Positions 35,404-45,111 are shown, counted from the stretch's first letter. The stretch: DNA of 64,000 nucleotides from Actibacterium atlanticum (GCF_000671395.1 NZ_AQQY01000003.1:1-64000), one strand, 5' to 3'. Notes: generated by a model not told the origin, from the letters alone. Program-made: numbers and translations.

Positions 35404-36006
35404 ATGGTGGCAACCGACAATACTTATTCGCGATTCGTGAATCTGGCCAAGATTGTCCTGCCGCTTGCCGCGATCGCGCTGTTGTCGACTTTGTTTCTGT
35501 TTTCAAAGCGAATCGACACCGAGGCCTCTCTGCCTTACTCGCAGGTGGAAATAGATCAACTGGCCGAAGATCAACGTGTCACGGCCCCAGCGTTTGCGGG
35601 TGTCACACAGGATGGGATGCAAATTCGGGTATCGGCCGAAACTGCCCGTCCAAGCGCGAACACGCCGGGACGGGCCGAAGCCAGCAAGATCGAAGCTGAA
35701 CTGCAGTTCAGAGATGGCACCCAGGCCACAATTCGATCCGATACAGGCGTTGTCGACACAACTGAATGGTTTACCCGACTGACCGGCGGCGTGGCGATGA
35801 CCACCTCAGATGGGTTTCGGATTTCGACAAACGAAATCATCACAGCGCTGGATCGCACCGATATCAAGGCCTCGGGCGCCGTTCAGGTTGAAAGCCCTCT
35901 GGGGGAACTCAGCGCCGGACAGATGCAGATCACCGGAGATGCCGAGAAGGGCCATGTTCTTGTTTTCAACCAAGGTGTGAAACTGATATACCGGCCCGGC
36001 AACTGA
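35404..36006 (+). CDS. lptC: LPS export protein LptC
   Basis: 200 residues from the ATG at 35404, 4 nt after kdsD. One N-terminal membrane anchor (IVLPLAAIALLSTLFLF) precedes a periplasmic beta-jellyroll of the LptC/OstA type. It joins the LptB2FG transporter to the LptA bridge. The sequence is weakly conserved, so position between kdsD and lptA is the strongest evidence. Confidence 0.88.
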   Translation: MVATDNTYSRFVNLAKIVLPLAAIALLSTLFLFSKRIDTEASLPYSQVEIDQLAEDQRVTAPAFAGVTQDGMQIRVSAETARPSANTPGRAEASKIEAELQFRDGTQATIRSDTGVVDTTEWFTRLTGGVAMTTSDGFRISTNEIITALDRTDIKASGAVQVESPLGELSAGQMQITGDAEKGHVLVFNQGVKLIYRPGN

Positions 36007-36016
36007 GGAAGTGTTC

Positions 36017-36520
36017 ATGCGTCTGCTCGCCGGTTTGTTTGCCTTGTCCATCGCGTTTCTGCCTGTATCCGTCACAGCGCAGGGTCTGGATGTTGCCTTT
36101 GGGTCCCTGACCCATGACAGCACGCTTCCCGTCGAAGTCACCGCAGATCAGCTTGAAGTAAACCAACAGGCAGGCACCGCCGTTTTCAGCGGAAACGTTC
36201 TGGTTGGGCAAGGCAGCATGCGCCTGTCTGCCAACCGGGTCGAAGTGTCTTATGCTGGCTCAAACGGTGACCCGACCGGGCGTATTTCTAACATGGTAGC
36301 CACCGGCAATGTGTTGCTGGTCAACGGTGCAGAAGCAGCCGAAGCCCAGAAGGCTGTGTACGCGGTCGATCGCGGCTCGATTGTGATGTCGGGTTCTGTC
36401 TTGCTGACACAGGGGCAGAACGCCCTATCGGGGGAACGCTTTGTCGTTGATCTTGGGTCCGGCACCGGCCGTATGGAAGGCCGGGTAAAAACCATATTCC
36501 AGACGGGCAACGCCCAATGA
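36017..36520 (+). CDS. lptA: LPS transport periplasmic protein LptA
   Basis: 167 residues from the ATG at 36017, which is 7 nt after GAGGA; a GTG at 36011 is too close to that site. A signal peptide (LLAGLFALSIAFLPVSVTAQ) is followed by OstA beta repeats (VEVTADQLEVNQQAGTAVFS, MRLSANRVEVSY). It carries LPS across the periplasm. Its stop overlaps the lptB start as ATGA. Confidence 0.93.
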   Translation: MRLLAGLFALSIAFLPVSVTAQGLDVAFGSLTHDSTLPVEVTADQLEVNQQAGTAVFSGNVLVGQGSMRLSANRVEVSYAGSNGDPTGRISNMVATGNVLLVNGAEAAEAQKAVYAVDRGSIVMSGSVLLTQGQNALSGERFVVDLGSGTGRMEGRVKTIFQTGNAQ

Positions 36521-37278
36521 CCACCAAGCCGGAGCTCAAGGTCGAAACCGGCGCGCCGGGGCTGCAGGTGACACACCTGCGCAAAAGCTATCGCCGCCGC
36601 CCGGTGATCCGCGATGTCAGCATGGAGCTGAAACGCGGTGAAGTCGTTGCACTGTTGGGCCCCAACGGCTCGGGCAAGACCACGTGTTTTTACAACATCG
36701 CAGGCCTGATCCGCCCCGAAGGCGGCGCCGTGATGATCGACGGGCGCGATGTGACCAACCTGCCCATGTATCGCCGTGCCAAGCTTGGCATTGGCTACCT
36801 GCCGCAAGAGGTCAGCATTTTTCGCGGCCTCAGCGTCGAAGACAACATTCTTTCTGTGTTGGAAATTTCTGAAAAAGACCGCCACAAACGTCGCGAGAAA
36901 CTCGAAGAACTGCTGTCTGAGTTCTCTATTGGGCATTTGCGCCGGGCCTCGGCGTTGTCTTTGTCAGGCGGCGAACGGCGGCGGGCCGAAATCGCCCGCT
37001 GCCTTGCGGCTGACCCCAAGTATCTGTTGCTTGATGAACCCTTCGCCGGCGTTGACCCAATCGCTGTTGGTGAAATCCGCAGCCTTGTAGCCGACCTGCG
37101 CAACCGGGGCATCGGCATTCTGATCACCGATCACAACGTTCGCGAAACGTTGGAAATCGTCGACCGGGCCTATATCCTGCATGACGGAACCGTGCTGATG
37201 AGCGGTACGGCCGATGAGGTGATTCAGGATGAAAACGTGCGCCGTGTCTATCTGGGGCAAAACTTCCGCATCTCTTAA
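36517..37278 (+). CDS. lptB: LPS export ABC ATPase LptB
   Basis: 253 residues. Walker A GPNGSGKTT, signature LSGGERRRAEIAR, Walker B LLLDEPFAGVDP and the switch His in LITDHNVRETL are all intact. It powers LPS extraction from the inner membrane with LptF/G. It overlaps lptA by 4 nt; rpoN starts 12 nt downstream. Confidence 0.96.
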   Translation: MTTKPELKVETGAPGLQVTHLRKSYRRRPVIRDVSMELKRGEVVALLGPNGSGKTTCFYNIAGLIRPEGGAVMIDGRDVTNLPMYRRAKLGIGYLPQEVSIFRGLSVEDNILSVLEISEKDRHKRREKLEELLSEFSIGHLRRASALSLSGGERRRAEIARCLAADPKYLLLDEPFAGVDPIAVGEIRSLVADLRNRGIGILITDHNVRETLEIVDRAYILHDGTVLMSGTADEVIQDENVRRVYLGQNFRIS

Positions 37279-37290
37279 AGGCATCGCCCG

Positions 37291-38595
37291 ATGGGTATGA
37301 AGCCACAGCTTACTGCTCGGCTTGAAACCCGCCTGTCCCTGACGCCCGAGCTGCGTCAGGGCCTTGCCATGCTGCAAAACCCCACCATTGATATGATCGC
37401 CGACTTGCAGCGCGAAGCCGCTGAAAACCCGGTTTTGGACCTAAGTCAGCCTGACACCCCGGTTTATGACGATACGTCAGAAGTGGCCCAGCCCGACAGC
37501 TTGACCCTGTCGCTGAACAATCAGATCAGCTTGATGCAACTTGACCCCGATCTGGCGGCGCTGGCGCGTTTCCTGACGGGCGACATTTCGCCAGATGGCT
37601 ACCTGCGCAGCAGCAACGCCGAACTTGCCCATGTTCTGAACCTGCCCGAACAGAAAATCCAGGACGCCATAGAGGTGATCCAAGCCTGTGATCCGGTCGG
37701 GGTTGGGGCCCGCGACCTGCAGGAATGCCTGACCCTGCAATTGGTCGCCAAGGGCATCGCGGCAGACAAAGCTCGCGCAGTTTGCGCGCATCTGTCCCTT
37801 TTCGCGACATCCGACTGGGCCGCAGCCAGCCGGGCCACTGGCATTCCGCAGCAAGAAATCGAATCTCTGAACTCGGTTTTAAAAACCACCAACCCCTTGC
37901 CCGGCGCCGGGTTCGCGCAACTTTCGCACAACATTATTCCAGAAATTCTTGTCGAGCAGGACAATGCCGGCAACCTGATCGTTTCAGCCAACACAGATAT
38001 GTTGCCGACCCCGCAAATTGATACGACCTTGCTTGATCACATCGAGCAGGATTCCAAATTGGCTCAAGAGTACTACCCGCGTGCAAAAGCAATGGTCAGG
38101 GCGTACTCGTTTCGCTCGCGCACGATCGCGCGTGTTGCGCAAGCAATCGTCGCCCATCAGCACAGCTTTTTTACCAACGGTCCCAGTAACATGAACCCGT
38201 TGTCGCGTGCCGCACTGGCAACCACGCTTGATCTGCATCCAAGCACCATCGGACGCACCGTCCAGGGCAAATACCTAAGCTTCAATGGCGCGCATTATCC
38301 GCTGGACCTGTTTCTGACCGGCGCCCTGAGAACGGAGGACGGCGCAGAGGTTTCCGCCTTCGCCGTCCAACACCAGATTCGTGGCCTTGTATCGGGGGAA
38401 TCCGCCGACGCGATCCTGTCTGATCAGCAAATTGCTGACATTCTAAAGGCACAGGGCGTTGACATCGCACGTCGAACTGTCGCCAAATACAGGGGATGCA
38501 TGAACATTCCATCATCGTTCGAACGTCGCCGCTCCAAGACGACGCAACAGCACCGTCCGGACCTTCCGGGCAGCGATCCTTCCAACACAACCTGA
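37291..38595 (+). CDS. rpoN: RNA polymerase sigma-54 factor
   Basis: 434 residues, slightly short for RpoN. The glutamine/leucine-rich N-terminal activator region is modified but present (SLTPELRQGLAMLQN), followed by the core-binding region and a C-terminal helix-turn-helix and RpoN box ARRTVAKYRGCMNIPSS. It directs transcription of sigma-54 promoters that need an enhancer-binding activator. The lptB-rpoN-hpf-ptsN order is the standard one in proteobacteria. Confidence 0.95.
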   Translation: MGMKPQLTARLETRLSLTPELRQGLAMLQNPTIDMIADLQREAAENPVLDLSQPDTPVYDDTSEVAQPDSLTLSLNNQISLMQLDPDLAALARFLTGDISPDGYLRSSNAELAHVLNLPEQKIQDAIEVIQACDPVGVGARDLQECLTLQLVAKGIAADKARAVCAHLSLFATSDWAAASRATGIPQQEIESLNSVLKTTNPLPGAGFAQLSHNIIPEILVEQDNAGNLIVSANTDMLPTPQIDTTLLDHIEQDSKLAQEYYPRAKAMVRAYSFRSRTIARVAQAIVAHQHSFFTNGPSNMNPLSRAALATTLDLHPSTIGRTVQGKYLSFNGAHYPLDLFLTGALRTEDGAEVSAFAVQHQIRGLVSGESADAILSDQQIADILKAQGVDIARRTVAKYRGCMNIPSSFERRRSKTTQQHRPDLPGSDPSNTT

Positions 38596-38659
38596 CATAT
38601 GACAAAGACGGCACCCGCCGCTTTGCCGCTTGTCGCCATAACACATAGGAGGAGGCGTG

Positions 38660-39223
38660 ATGCGCTACCAAATTACCGGCAAACAGATTGATATTGGTGA
38701 AGCCCTGCAAGACCATGTCAAAACCGAGCTTGACGAAACTGTATCAAAATATGCCGAGCGCCCAACCGATGCGAGTGTGATATTCTCAAGGAACGCTCAT
38801 GAATATGTGTGTGAAGCGACGATTCATCTGTCCACCGGTCTGACCGCACAGGCCAAGGCAAGCGCGACCGAGATCTATGCGGCATTGGATCTTTGCCGCG
38901 ACAAAATGGAAAAACAGCTGCGCCGGTATAAGCGGCGTCTTAAGGACCATCACCAGCAACGCGCGCAGCCGGTTGAACTGGTCGGGGCTTCCTCGTATAT
39001 CCTTGCCGGAACCGAGGACGCCGAGGAATCGGAACCCGCCAGCCTGCAACCGATGATCATCGCCGAGATGGAGACTCAAATCCCTTCTCTGTCGGTCGGT
39101 GAAGCCGTGATGCAGATGGAGCTGGCAGGGGCCGCACTCTTGGTGTTCCGCAATGAGAAAACCGGGGGCGTAAATGTTGTCCACCGCCGTGATGACGGCA
39201 ATGTGGGCTGGATTGACACCTGA
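38660..39223 (+). CDS. hpf: Ribosome hibernation-promoting factor, long form
   Basis: 187 residues from the ATG at 38660, preceded by a very strong AGGAGGAGG. An N-terminal S30AE domain (RYQITGKQIDIGEALQDHV) and a C-terminal dimerisation domain (PSLSVGEAVMQMELAG to GNVGWID) make it the long HPF type, which joins ribosomes into 100S dimers in starved cells. Confidence 0.95.
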   Translation: MRYQITGKQIDIGEALQDHVKTELDETVSKYAERPTDASVIFSRNAHEYVCEATIHLSTGLTAQAKASATEIYAALDLCRDKMEKQLRRYKRRLKDHHQQRAQPVELVGASSYILAGTEDAEESEPASLQPMIIAEMETQIPSLSVGEAVMQMELAGAALLVFRNEKTGGVNVVHRRDDGNVGWIDT

Positions 39224-39277
39224 TGGTCTAAACGGACCCGTGCGGGCGAACCCTGCGCAGAAACGAAACAAGGTACC

Positions 39278-39742
39278 ATGGAACTTTCGAGCATTCTGAA
39301 GCCCGAAGCCGTCAAGGTTTTCGGAACTCTTTCAAGCAAGAAGCGCCTGTTTCAGGACCTCGGCGAGATCGCGGCAACGGCCTATGGCCTGCGTCCCAAC
39401 GATGTTGTCGAAGCCTTGCAAGAGCGTGAGAACCTGGGACCGACCGGGGTTGGGCACGGTGTTGCCCTGCCCCACGCCCGCCTGTCGGGCGTCAACTCGG
39501 TTGTTGGGGCCTTTCTGCGTCTGGAAAAGCCGCTGGATTTCGACGCGGTCGATCGTCAACCGGTAGATTTGGTTTTTGCACTGTTTGCCCCGCTTGAATC
39601 CGGGGTCGATCACCTGAAAGCGCTGGCGCTTGTGTCGCGTACATTGCGAGACGAGGCCTTCTGCGCCAAGCTGCGCGCCAATGACCAAGCCGCAACCCTA
39701 CATGCTTTGCTGACGGAAAGCCCCTCGTCTCAGGCAGCCTAA
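39278..39742 (+). CDS. ptsN: PTS IIA-like nitrogen regulatory protein
   Basis: 154 residues. The phosphorylatable His is in GVALPHARLSG. EIIA-Ntr relays PTS phosphorylation state to nitrogen, potassium and sigma-54-linked regulation; it is encoded beside rpoN as in most proteobacteria. AAGG precedes the ATG. Its last codons overlap the convergent sulfotransferase gene by 4 nt. Confidence 0.95.
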   Translation: MELSSILKPEAVKVFGTLSSKKRLFQDLGEIAATAYGLRPNDVVEALQERENLGPTGVGHGVALPHARLSGVNSVVGAFLRLEKPLDFDAVDRQPVDLVFALFAPLESGVDHLKALALVSRTLRDEAFCAKLRANDQAATLHALLTESPSSQAA

Positions 39743-41148
39743 GCCCAAGCCCGATAGCCAAAAACCACGTAATCCCGTTGATAGGCATCCTTCGCTGCGG
39801 CTTCCAGCTCGGCGTCATAGATGTCGGCCAACGCTGGGAACGAGCTGTCACCCGGGCGCAACGGGGCACTGTCGATCCCGACCTGTTCAGAAAGTTGAGC
39901 CAGGCCTTGCTCTAACGACTCGGCCCGCAAAATCATGTCAGGCTGCGCAAACCGCGCCATTCCCATCAACACATTGTCCTGTGACGCCCAGGACCGATCC
40001 ACCCGAACGCTGGTCTGGCCTGTCAAATTCCCCTTAAGGAAATACAGAAACTCAAGAAACCCGTCGCGAAAGGCTTTGGCATCGGCATCGGGTTCAGGAA
40101 AGGGAACTTTATACAGCTTCCCAATGTGTTTCTTCATGGTGTTGTATTCCCCATCGCCCGCCGCCACCAGATTGTGGCAATAGACGTTCCACGCGCGTTC
40201 CAGCGGATGGGTGACAATGGTAAAGCTGCGGTGAAGCTGGTTTTTTCGGCGCCATTGACGCAGGGATTTGCGGTTAAACCCCGATTGCAGAGCATCCTCA
40301 CTCACCCCATCCAGATCGGCCAGCCAATTCTTGGCGACCTGTTCGGGCCCACCGAAGATCGGCATGTAAAACACCGGCGATTTCGCCGCAGCAACATAAG
40401 TTGGCACCTGCGCGCCACGGCGCGGCTCAAAATTGGGGGTCCGGGTCAGGTCAAACCGGTCAAGCTTGGACAGCGCCTCCTGCATCTCTTCAAAGTTAAT
40501 GACCTTATCCGAGAGCGGCGACGGGTTCTGTTTCTTTAGCTTCTTTGGCAAATCTTCGAGCTTTTCCTGCGAGCCAATAAACGCCCCCAGCCCGTTGATC
40601 ACATCCAGATCAGAAATATCCTCGTACGCCAGATAGAATGCCGTTTGGCCCGAAGACTGCATGCGGTGCAAAAGCATCAGCTGATACTGCTGCAAATCAT
40701 TCAGATAGACCTCAAACTCCTGCGGGCTGAAGTAGGCACGCCCGGCCACATGGTCCTTCATATCTGTCAGGCGCCATTGTCCTGTCTGCTCGGCTATTTT
40801 CCACGACACAAAGCTTTCCAGCGGGTTGCGCGTCAGGATGATCTTGGCGCAGCGCGGATCATCCATCACAAGGTCCAGCACACGGGGGTCGTGATCCTGA
40901 AAGAAGCGAAACCCGGATACATGCCCCTCTTGCGCACGCATGGCGGCAAGAAACCCCTTGGGGTCTGCCTCGCGTTTGGAGAGGGTGAACCCGAACATAT
41001 GATCTGTCTCGGAATCTCCGATGAAGAACGGATTGAAAGCCTCGCCATGGCACTGAATATCGCCAAACGTGTTCAGATGTGCTTCCAACAGGTTCGAACC
41101 CGTGCGCATCGCTGCAAAAATTACGAAAGAATCGAATTTTCCGGTCAT
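39739..41148 (-). CDS. Two-domain sulfotransferase family protein
   Basis: 469 residues. The first half has the PAPS 5'-phosphosulfate loop AAMRTGSNLLEAHL and a 3'-phosphate motif ILTRNPLESFVSWK, like Stf0/Nod-type sulfotransferases. The second half has its own THPLERAWNVYCHN motif, like the sulfotransferase family 2 fold, but no clear second P-loop. It would transfer sulfate from PAPS to a glycan. It is the last gene of a three-gene operon with a GT14 and a GT2 enzyme; 6 nt separate it from the GT14 gene. Confidence 0.8.
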   Translation of the reverse strand: MTGKFDSFVIFAAMRTGSNLLEAHLNTFGDIQCHGEAFNPFFIGDSETDHMFGFTLSKREADPKGFLAAMRAQEGHVSGFRFFQDHDPRVLDLVMDDPRCAKIILTRNPLESFVSWKIAEQTGQWRLTDMKDHVAGRAYFSPQEFEVYLNDLQQYQLMLLHRMQSSGQTAFYLAYEDISDLDVINGLGAFIGSQEKLEDLPKKLKKQNPSPLSDKVINFEEMQEALSKLDRFDLTRTPNFEPRRGAQVPTYVAAAKSPVFYMPIFGGPEQVAKNWLADLDGVSEDALQSGFNRKSLRQWRRKNQLHRSFTIVTHPLERAWNVYCHNLVAAGDGEYNTMKKHIGKLYKVPFPEPDADAKAFRDGFLEFLYFLKGNLTGQTSVRVDRSWASQDNVLMGMARFAQPDMILRAESLEQGLAQLSEQVGIDSAPLRPGDSSFPALADIYDAELEAAAKDAYQRDYVVFGYRAWA

Positions 41149-41154
41149 AAGTCT

Positions 41155-42852
41155 CTATTTCACCAAATAGGGCCGCCGCCGCGCGGCGGGCCGGTTTTGT
41201 GGGTCATCCCCCACAGGGAAGTCACCCATCAGGTAAGGATGCATGCCTTGGTTGCGTAGGTTCTGCAAGAACTGTCCAAAGCCGGTCAGGTCTTTCATCC
41301 GAGGGGCCTCTGTCAGTCGGCGATGGCCGCGCGGAGCGATCTCGTCGATGATGATCTGCAGGGGTTCCATCGGGTTTTGCACGAAATCCGCCATCGACCA
41401 AATCCGTACCCGCGCCTTTGTATTCTGCGACCGCAGGATATCCAGATGCCGGGATTCGACCTTTTGCAGCGCCGCTGCCTCGCGTCGGATCGACGAAAAA
41501 TTCCGATTGGATTGGAACAAAGGCACGGCCCAAGCGCCCGTAATGACGGAAATCTGCGCATTTGGGTCCGTGGCGACGAACCAGCTGATCTCTTGCTGAT
41601 CCATAGGGCCAAACTGGAAACATTGCCGTTCACCACGGGTATTCCAGATCAGGTTGGTGACAAACGCCTTTGGATCGGCATCGCGCAACGCGGCACTATC
41701 GGACTGGCAACCGTTATACACGGTCTCGCCGCCAGCAAAGAATGCACGTTGCGGATCAAAGAGGTGCCCATGCACTCGCCCGCCAGCAGCCTTGCCCAGC
41801 CAAGTTTCGAAATTCTCAAACAGCTCTGAGAAGCCTTCAAACACCGAATAGGGCCCGCCGGTGCGGCCACTGTCCCACCCGCCGTGGGGAAAGCGGCTTT
41901 GCATGTACAGGCCGGTACGACCTAGCGTCCGACGCTCCACCGCTTTGGTAAACAGACGGTCGATTTTGCCCGGGTTTGGCTCGGCGTTCTTGGTCACGGC
42001 GGGATCGTTGGACAGGAACGACGAATACAGATGATCAGCCTTGGGCCAGATTTTGCGTGCCACAAAACAATCTGACCGGCGCAGCAGCTGAAGGTGGTCA
42101 TCGTAGAAAATGTGGGGTTTGCCTTGAAAGTCGAACTTGGAAAGCGTCAAAGAGCGGCTTTCAATTTGCTGACCATAAACCCGCGCCAAGGATTGGAAGT
42201 AACTCTCATCCGGGATCCAAACGCGCTTGAAGTAACGGTCATACACCTCCCGGTCAGGGTCTTCCAAAATGGCAGACAAGGTGCGACGGGTCAGGCACCA
42301 CCATTGCGACCCAAGATGCGGCACCAAGCCCGAAGGCACTTTGCGTTTGAACCGAATCTTACGCTGAAGCGCCACATAGCCATCAAAAAGCTGGCGCTGG
42401 CGTTTCCATGAAAACGGAAAACGCAGGGTGAACCTTTCGCGATCCAATCCCCCCACGGTCCAAGGGACATCGTCTGTGGTGACGGATTCGATGAAGTCCG
42501 TTTGGGGGCGGCTGTCCAGATAATCGCACAGTTCCTGCACCGGACGCAGCGGCAGACAGGAACCCGACGCAAGATAGACGTGACGGATTTCAGGAAAGCT
42601 CTCCAAGGCCAGTTCCGCCGCTGATTGGGTGGCGGCGACGAGTGACCATGTCCCCCACTCCACCTTGTAGCGTTTGCAAAACTTGACGTTTTCCAGATCG
42701 GCCAGGCTGTCGGTAAAGGCCTTGCAGGTTCTGCGATCCACCGCCTTGTCGACATGGATCACCACCGGGCACCCGCTTTCAGCCCAGTGCCGCGCCACCT
42801 GACCTGCACGGTTCAGCGCGGTGTGCACAAGCATGATGAACCCGACGCTCAT
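41155..42852 (-). CDS. Beta-1,6-N-acetylglucosaminyltransferase-like GT14 protein with DUF5927-type C-terminus
   Basis: 565 residues from the ATG at 42852, which overlaps the upstream GT2 stop as ATGA. Residues 1-270 match the core-2/I-branching (GT14) fold: GFIMLVHTALNRAGQVARHW, the LASGSCLPLRP donor motif and GSQWWCLTRRT. The C-terminal 270 residues (from about SRFPHGGWDSGRTGGPY) resemble the sulfotransferase-like DUF5927 extension known from roseobacter proteins of this type. It should add a branching sugar to a surface glycan. It acts between GT2 and sulfotransferase partners in one operon. Confidence 0.82.
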   Translation of the reverse strand: MSVGFIMLVHTALNRAGQVARHWAESGCPVVIHVDKAVDRRTCKAFTDSLADLENVKFCKRYKVEWGTWSLVAATQSAAELALESFPEIRHVYLASGSCLPLRPVQELCDYLDSRPQTDFIESVTTDDVPWTVGGLDRERFTLRFPFSWKRQRQLFDGYVALQRKIRFKRKVPSGLVPHLGSQWWCLTRRTLSAILEDPDREVYDRYFKRVWIPDESYFQSLARVYGQQIESRSLTLSKFDFQGKPHIFYDDHLQLLRRSDCFVARKIWPKADHLYSSFLSNDPAVTKNAEPNPGKIDRLFTKAVERRTLGRTGLYMQSRFPHGGWDSGRTGGPYSVFEGFSELFENFETWLGKAAGGRVHGHLFDPQRAFFAGGETVYNGCQSDSAALRDADPKAFVTNLIWNTRGERQCFQFGPMDQQEISWFVATDPNAQISVITGAWAVPLFQSNRNFSSIRREAAALQKVESRHLDILRSQNTKARVRIWSMADFVQNPMEPLQIIIDEIAPRGHRRLTEAPRMKDLTGFGQFLQNLRNQGMHPYLMGDFPVGDDPQNRPAARRRPYLVK

Positions 42853-43859
42853 GCCCAATTCCCCTTGGACATCAGACCCAGAATTTCCAGCTGGCGCCAG
42901 TTGATGTACTTTTCGGACCAACGGTTCCAGATCACCGGGCGGTCTTTCAGGGTCTCGTGATAGGCAAGGTATTCGGCGGATTCAGCGTAATGCTCACCGC
43001 GCTCGGTCTCTTCGGCGGCTTTCTCACCGAAGGTGTTCAGGAACTTGGCATGCAATAAACAGCCAGACGCCTTTTCGCCCCCGCCTTCGTCATAGACGTG
43101 GTTCAACCCGCGCGGCAGCATCATATGTGTGGAGCTGATATAGACATAGTTACGGTTCCACCGAACAAGTGGCGTCTTGTTCAGCGCAGGTGCGCGATAA
43201 GGATCATCCGAAAAGAACAGTCGTGCCCGAGGCCCGCCCTGTATCCAAAGGTTATGGTACTTGTGGTTCTTCGAGATCATATAGTTGCCGCTGTCAAACC
43301 AGCTGGCAATTTCAAGCGGATCCTGACCTTCTTGATACGGTTGAGCATCAATCGGGCCACGGGGGTACATATCCAGCAACATTGCGCTGAATGACTTCAC
43401 GTCTGAAGCATCCAGCCAGTCGGTCAGCGCCGGAATCGGGCGGGTGTCGCAAAACGGATAGACAAAGAATTCATCTGGGTCGACAACCAGTGTCCAGTGG
43501 TCATGGCCATACTTTCGCTGCAACCAGTTCAGCCAATCGACGCCAAAATTGGCCTTGCGATAGCTGCGTTTGGTAAACCACAGCGACACGTCATCCTGAT
43601 CTTTCAGGTACGCGCCCGAGCCATCATCCGAGCCATTGTCGACAATGAGAAAATGTCCGACACCCTTGTCACGATAGTAATCCAGAAAATAAGGCAGGCG
43701 CTTGCGTTCATTGCGCAGGGTCGAAAACACCAGCAGGTCATCACGTTTGATTGCCGCAGTCCGGTTTGCAACGCTCGTCAATTCGCGCCGCTTTCGAAAG
43801 GCGCGAAATTGCCAGCGCTTGCGCTCCAGCCGCATTCGATATGATGATATCGCGCCCAA
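42849..43859 (-). CDS. Glycosyltransferase family 2 protein (paralogue 1)
   Basis: 336 residues. A GT-A fold is indicated by TLRNERKRLPYFLDYYRDKG, the VDNGSDDGS motif, and the metal/nucleotide DPDEF (DxD-like) motif; a C-terminal SSTHMMLPRGLNH segment is shared with its neighbour at 44041-45111. The start is preceded by a 182-nt control region with two dyads. It is the first gene of the GT2-GT14-sulfotransferase operon. Confidence 0.88.
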   Translation of the reverse strand: MGAISSYRMRLERKRWQFRAFRKRRELTSVANRTAAIKRDDLLVFSTLRNERKRLPYFLDYYRDKGVGHFLIVDNGSDDGSGAYLKDQDDVSLWFTKRSYRKANFGVDWLNWLQRKYGHDHWTLVVDPDEFFVYPFCDTRPIPALTDWLDASDVKSFSAMLLDMYPRGPIDAQPYQEGQDPLEIASWFDSGNYMISKNHKYHNLWIQGGPRARLFFSDDPYRAPALNKTPLVRWNRNYVYISSTHMMLPRGLNHVYDEGGGEKASGCLLHAKFLNTFGEKAAEETERGEHYAESAEYLAYHETLKDRPVIWNRWSEKYINWRQLEILGLMSKGNWA

Positions 43860-43950
43860 CCTGCCTCCTGTCCCCTCGGGCCTATATCAGATGTTTTGCG
43901 AAGGCGTTAAGCAGACCCGGCCCAAGCAAATTATTGTTTATGATTAACAT

Positions 43951-43988
43951 CCAAAGTTGCACTTTGGGACCAATTGTTGAGCAACAAT
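43951..43988. promoter_or_regulatory. Two dyads upstream of the GT2-GT14-sulfotransferase operon
   Basis: CCAAAGT/ACTTTGG (43951-43967, 3-nt centre) and ATTGTTG/CAACAAT (43973-43988, 2-nt centre) stand side by side about 95-130 nt before the GT2 start. They are good operator candidates. The second shares a TTGTTG/CAACAA core with the dyad at 29957-29974. Confidence 0.45.
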
Positions 43989-44040
43989 ACGAATCCCAGC
44001 CATCTGCGTAAACCATAGAAATGCTTATAATTGCGGGGTT

Positions 44041-45111
44041 TTAGCCCCAGTTTTTCCCCCGCATCAGACCCAAGTGCACCAATTGTTGCCAATCTTGGTA
44101 TTTGTGAGCCTTTTCATGCCAGAAATCGGGGTCTTCGATCAGACTGTCGTAATAGTCACCATACTGATCACTATAGGCAAAATGCTGAGCACGCTGTTTT
44201 TCATCCGCGGAACGATCCACGATATCGGGCAAGAATTTGCTGTGCAGCAAAACGCCGGTCACGGCATCCTCGGGTGCCCCCGACGGATGGTTCAAATCGC
44301 GCGGCAACAAAGAATGGGTCGAGCTGACATAAGCATAGCGCCAATGCCACTTGATCAGGGGCATCTTTGACAAAGTCGGCGCTTTGCGCGGGCTGTCCTG
44401 AAAGAACATCCGCAAGCGTGGTCCGCCGGTCAAAACCTCATTGCGCAGCCCTGGCTGGTCCAGAGGTACGAACCCGTCGGCATCGAACCATTGCAATACC
44501 TCGGCCGGGTGTTGGCCCGGCATGTGCCTTTGCTGCGAGGGCGGGCCTTTGGGGTACAACTCCAGCATCACCGTGCGCAGGCGTTTTTGACCATTTTCAT
44601 CCAACCAGGCAGTCAGCTGGTTCAGGTCTTTTGTATCGTGTTGCGGATAGATCAACAGCTCGTCCGCATCCAGCACCAGACACCAATGCCCGGTGCCATA
44701 ACGGGTCTGAAGCCAATTCAGCCAATCCACCCCAAAGCGGGAATCCTTGTAGCTGTGTTTGGTTTGCCAAAGCGAAACATCGGGCTGGTCCAACAAGTAC
44801 TCGACGGTTCCATCGTCACTGCCGTTGTCGACCATTAGAAACTGATCAACGCCCAATGCGCGGTGATGCGTCAGGAAATAGGGCAGGCGTTGTCGCTCGT
44901 TTCTTACGGTGGAAAACAGCAATATATCTGAGCGCTGAATCTGCGCGGTGCAATCTTTCAGCAGGGTCAGCTCACGCCGTTTTCGAAATGCCCGCCACAT
45001 CAATTGACGCCGGTACCAGCGCGCCTTGAAGGCACGCTTTAGCCGCAGCCACAGGCTCTCGGGCGCAGGATTACTTGTCGTAATGTCCGTTTTGGTGCCA
45101 GCGCCAGGCAT
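44041..45111 (-). CDS. Glycosyltransferase family 2 protein (paralogue 2)
   Basis: 356 residues. Same layout as the protein at 42849-43859: RNERQRLPYFLTHHRALG, MVDNGSDDGTVEYL, FGVDWLNWLQTRYG, LDADELLIYP and SSTHSLLPRDLNHP. The two are tandem paralogues that have diverged. The ATG at 45111 overlaps galE by 41 nt; a shorter start near 45000 is possible. It is probably the last gene of a galU-galE-GT2 operon. Confidence 0.87.
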   Translation of the reverse strand: MPGAGTKTDITTSNPAPESLWLRLKRAFKARWYRRQLMWRAFRKRRELTLLKDCTAQIQRSDILLFSTVRNERQRLPYFLTHHRALGVDQFLMVDNGSDDGTVEYLLDQPDVSLWQTKHSYKDSRFGVDWLNWLQTRYGTGHWCLVLDADELLIYPQHDTKDLNQLTAWLDENGQKRLRTVMLELYPKGPPSQQRHMPGQHPAEVLQWFDADGFVPLDQPGLRNEVLTGGPRLRMFFQDSPRKAPTLSKMPLIKWHWRYAYVSSTHSLLPRDLNHPSGAPEDAVTGVLLHSKFLPDIVDRSADEKQRAQHFAYSDQYGDYYDSLIEDPDFWHEKAHKYQDWQQLVHLGLMRGKNWG

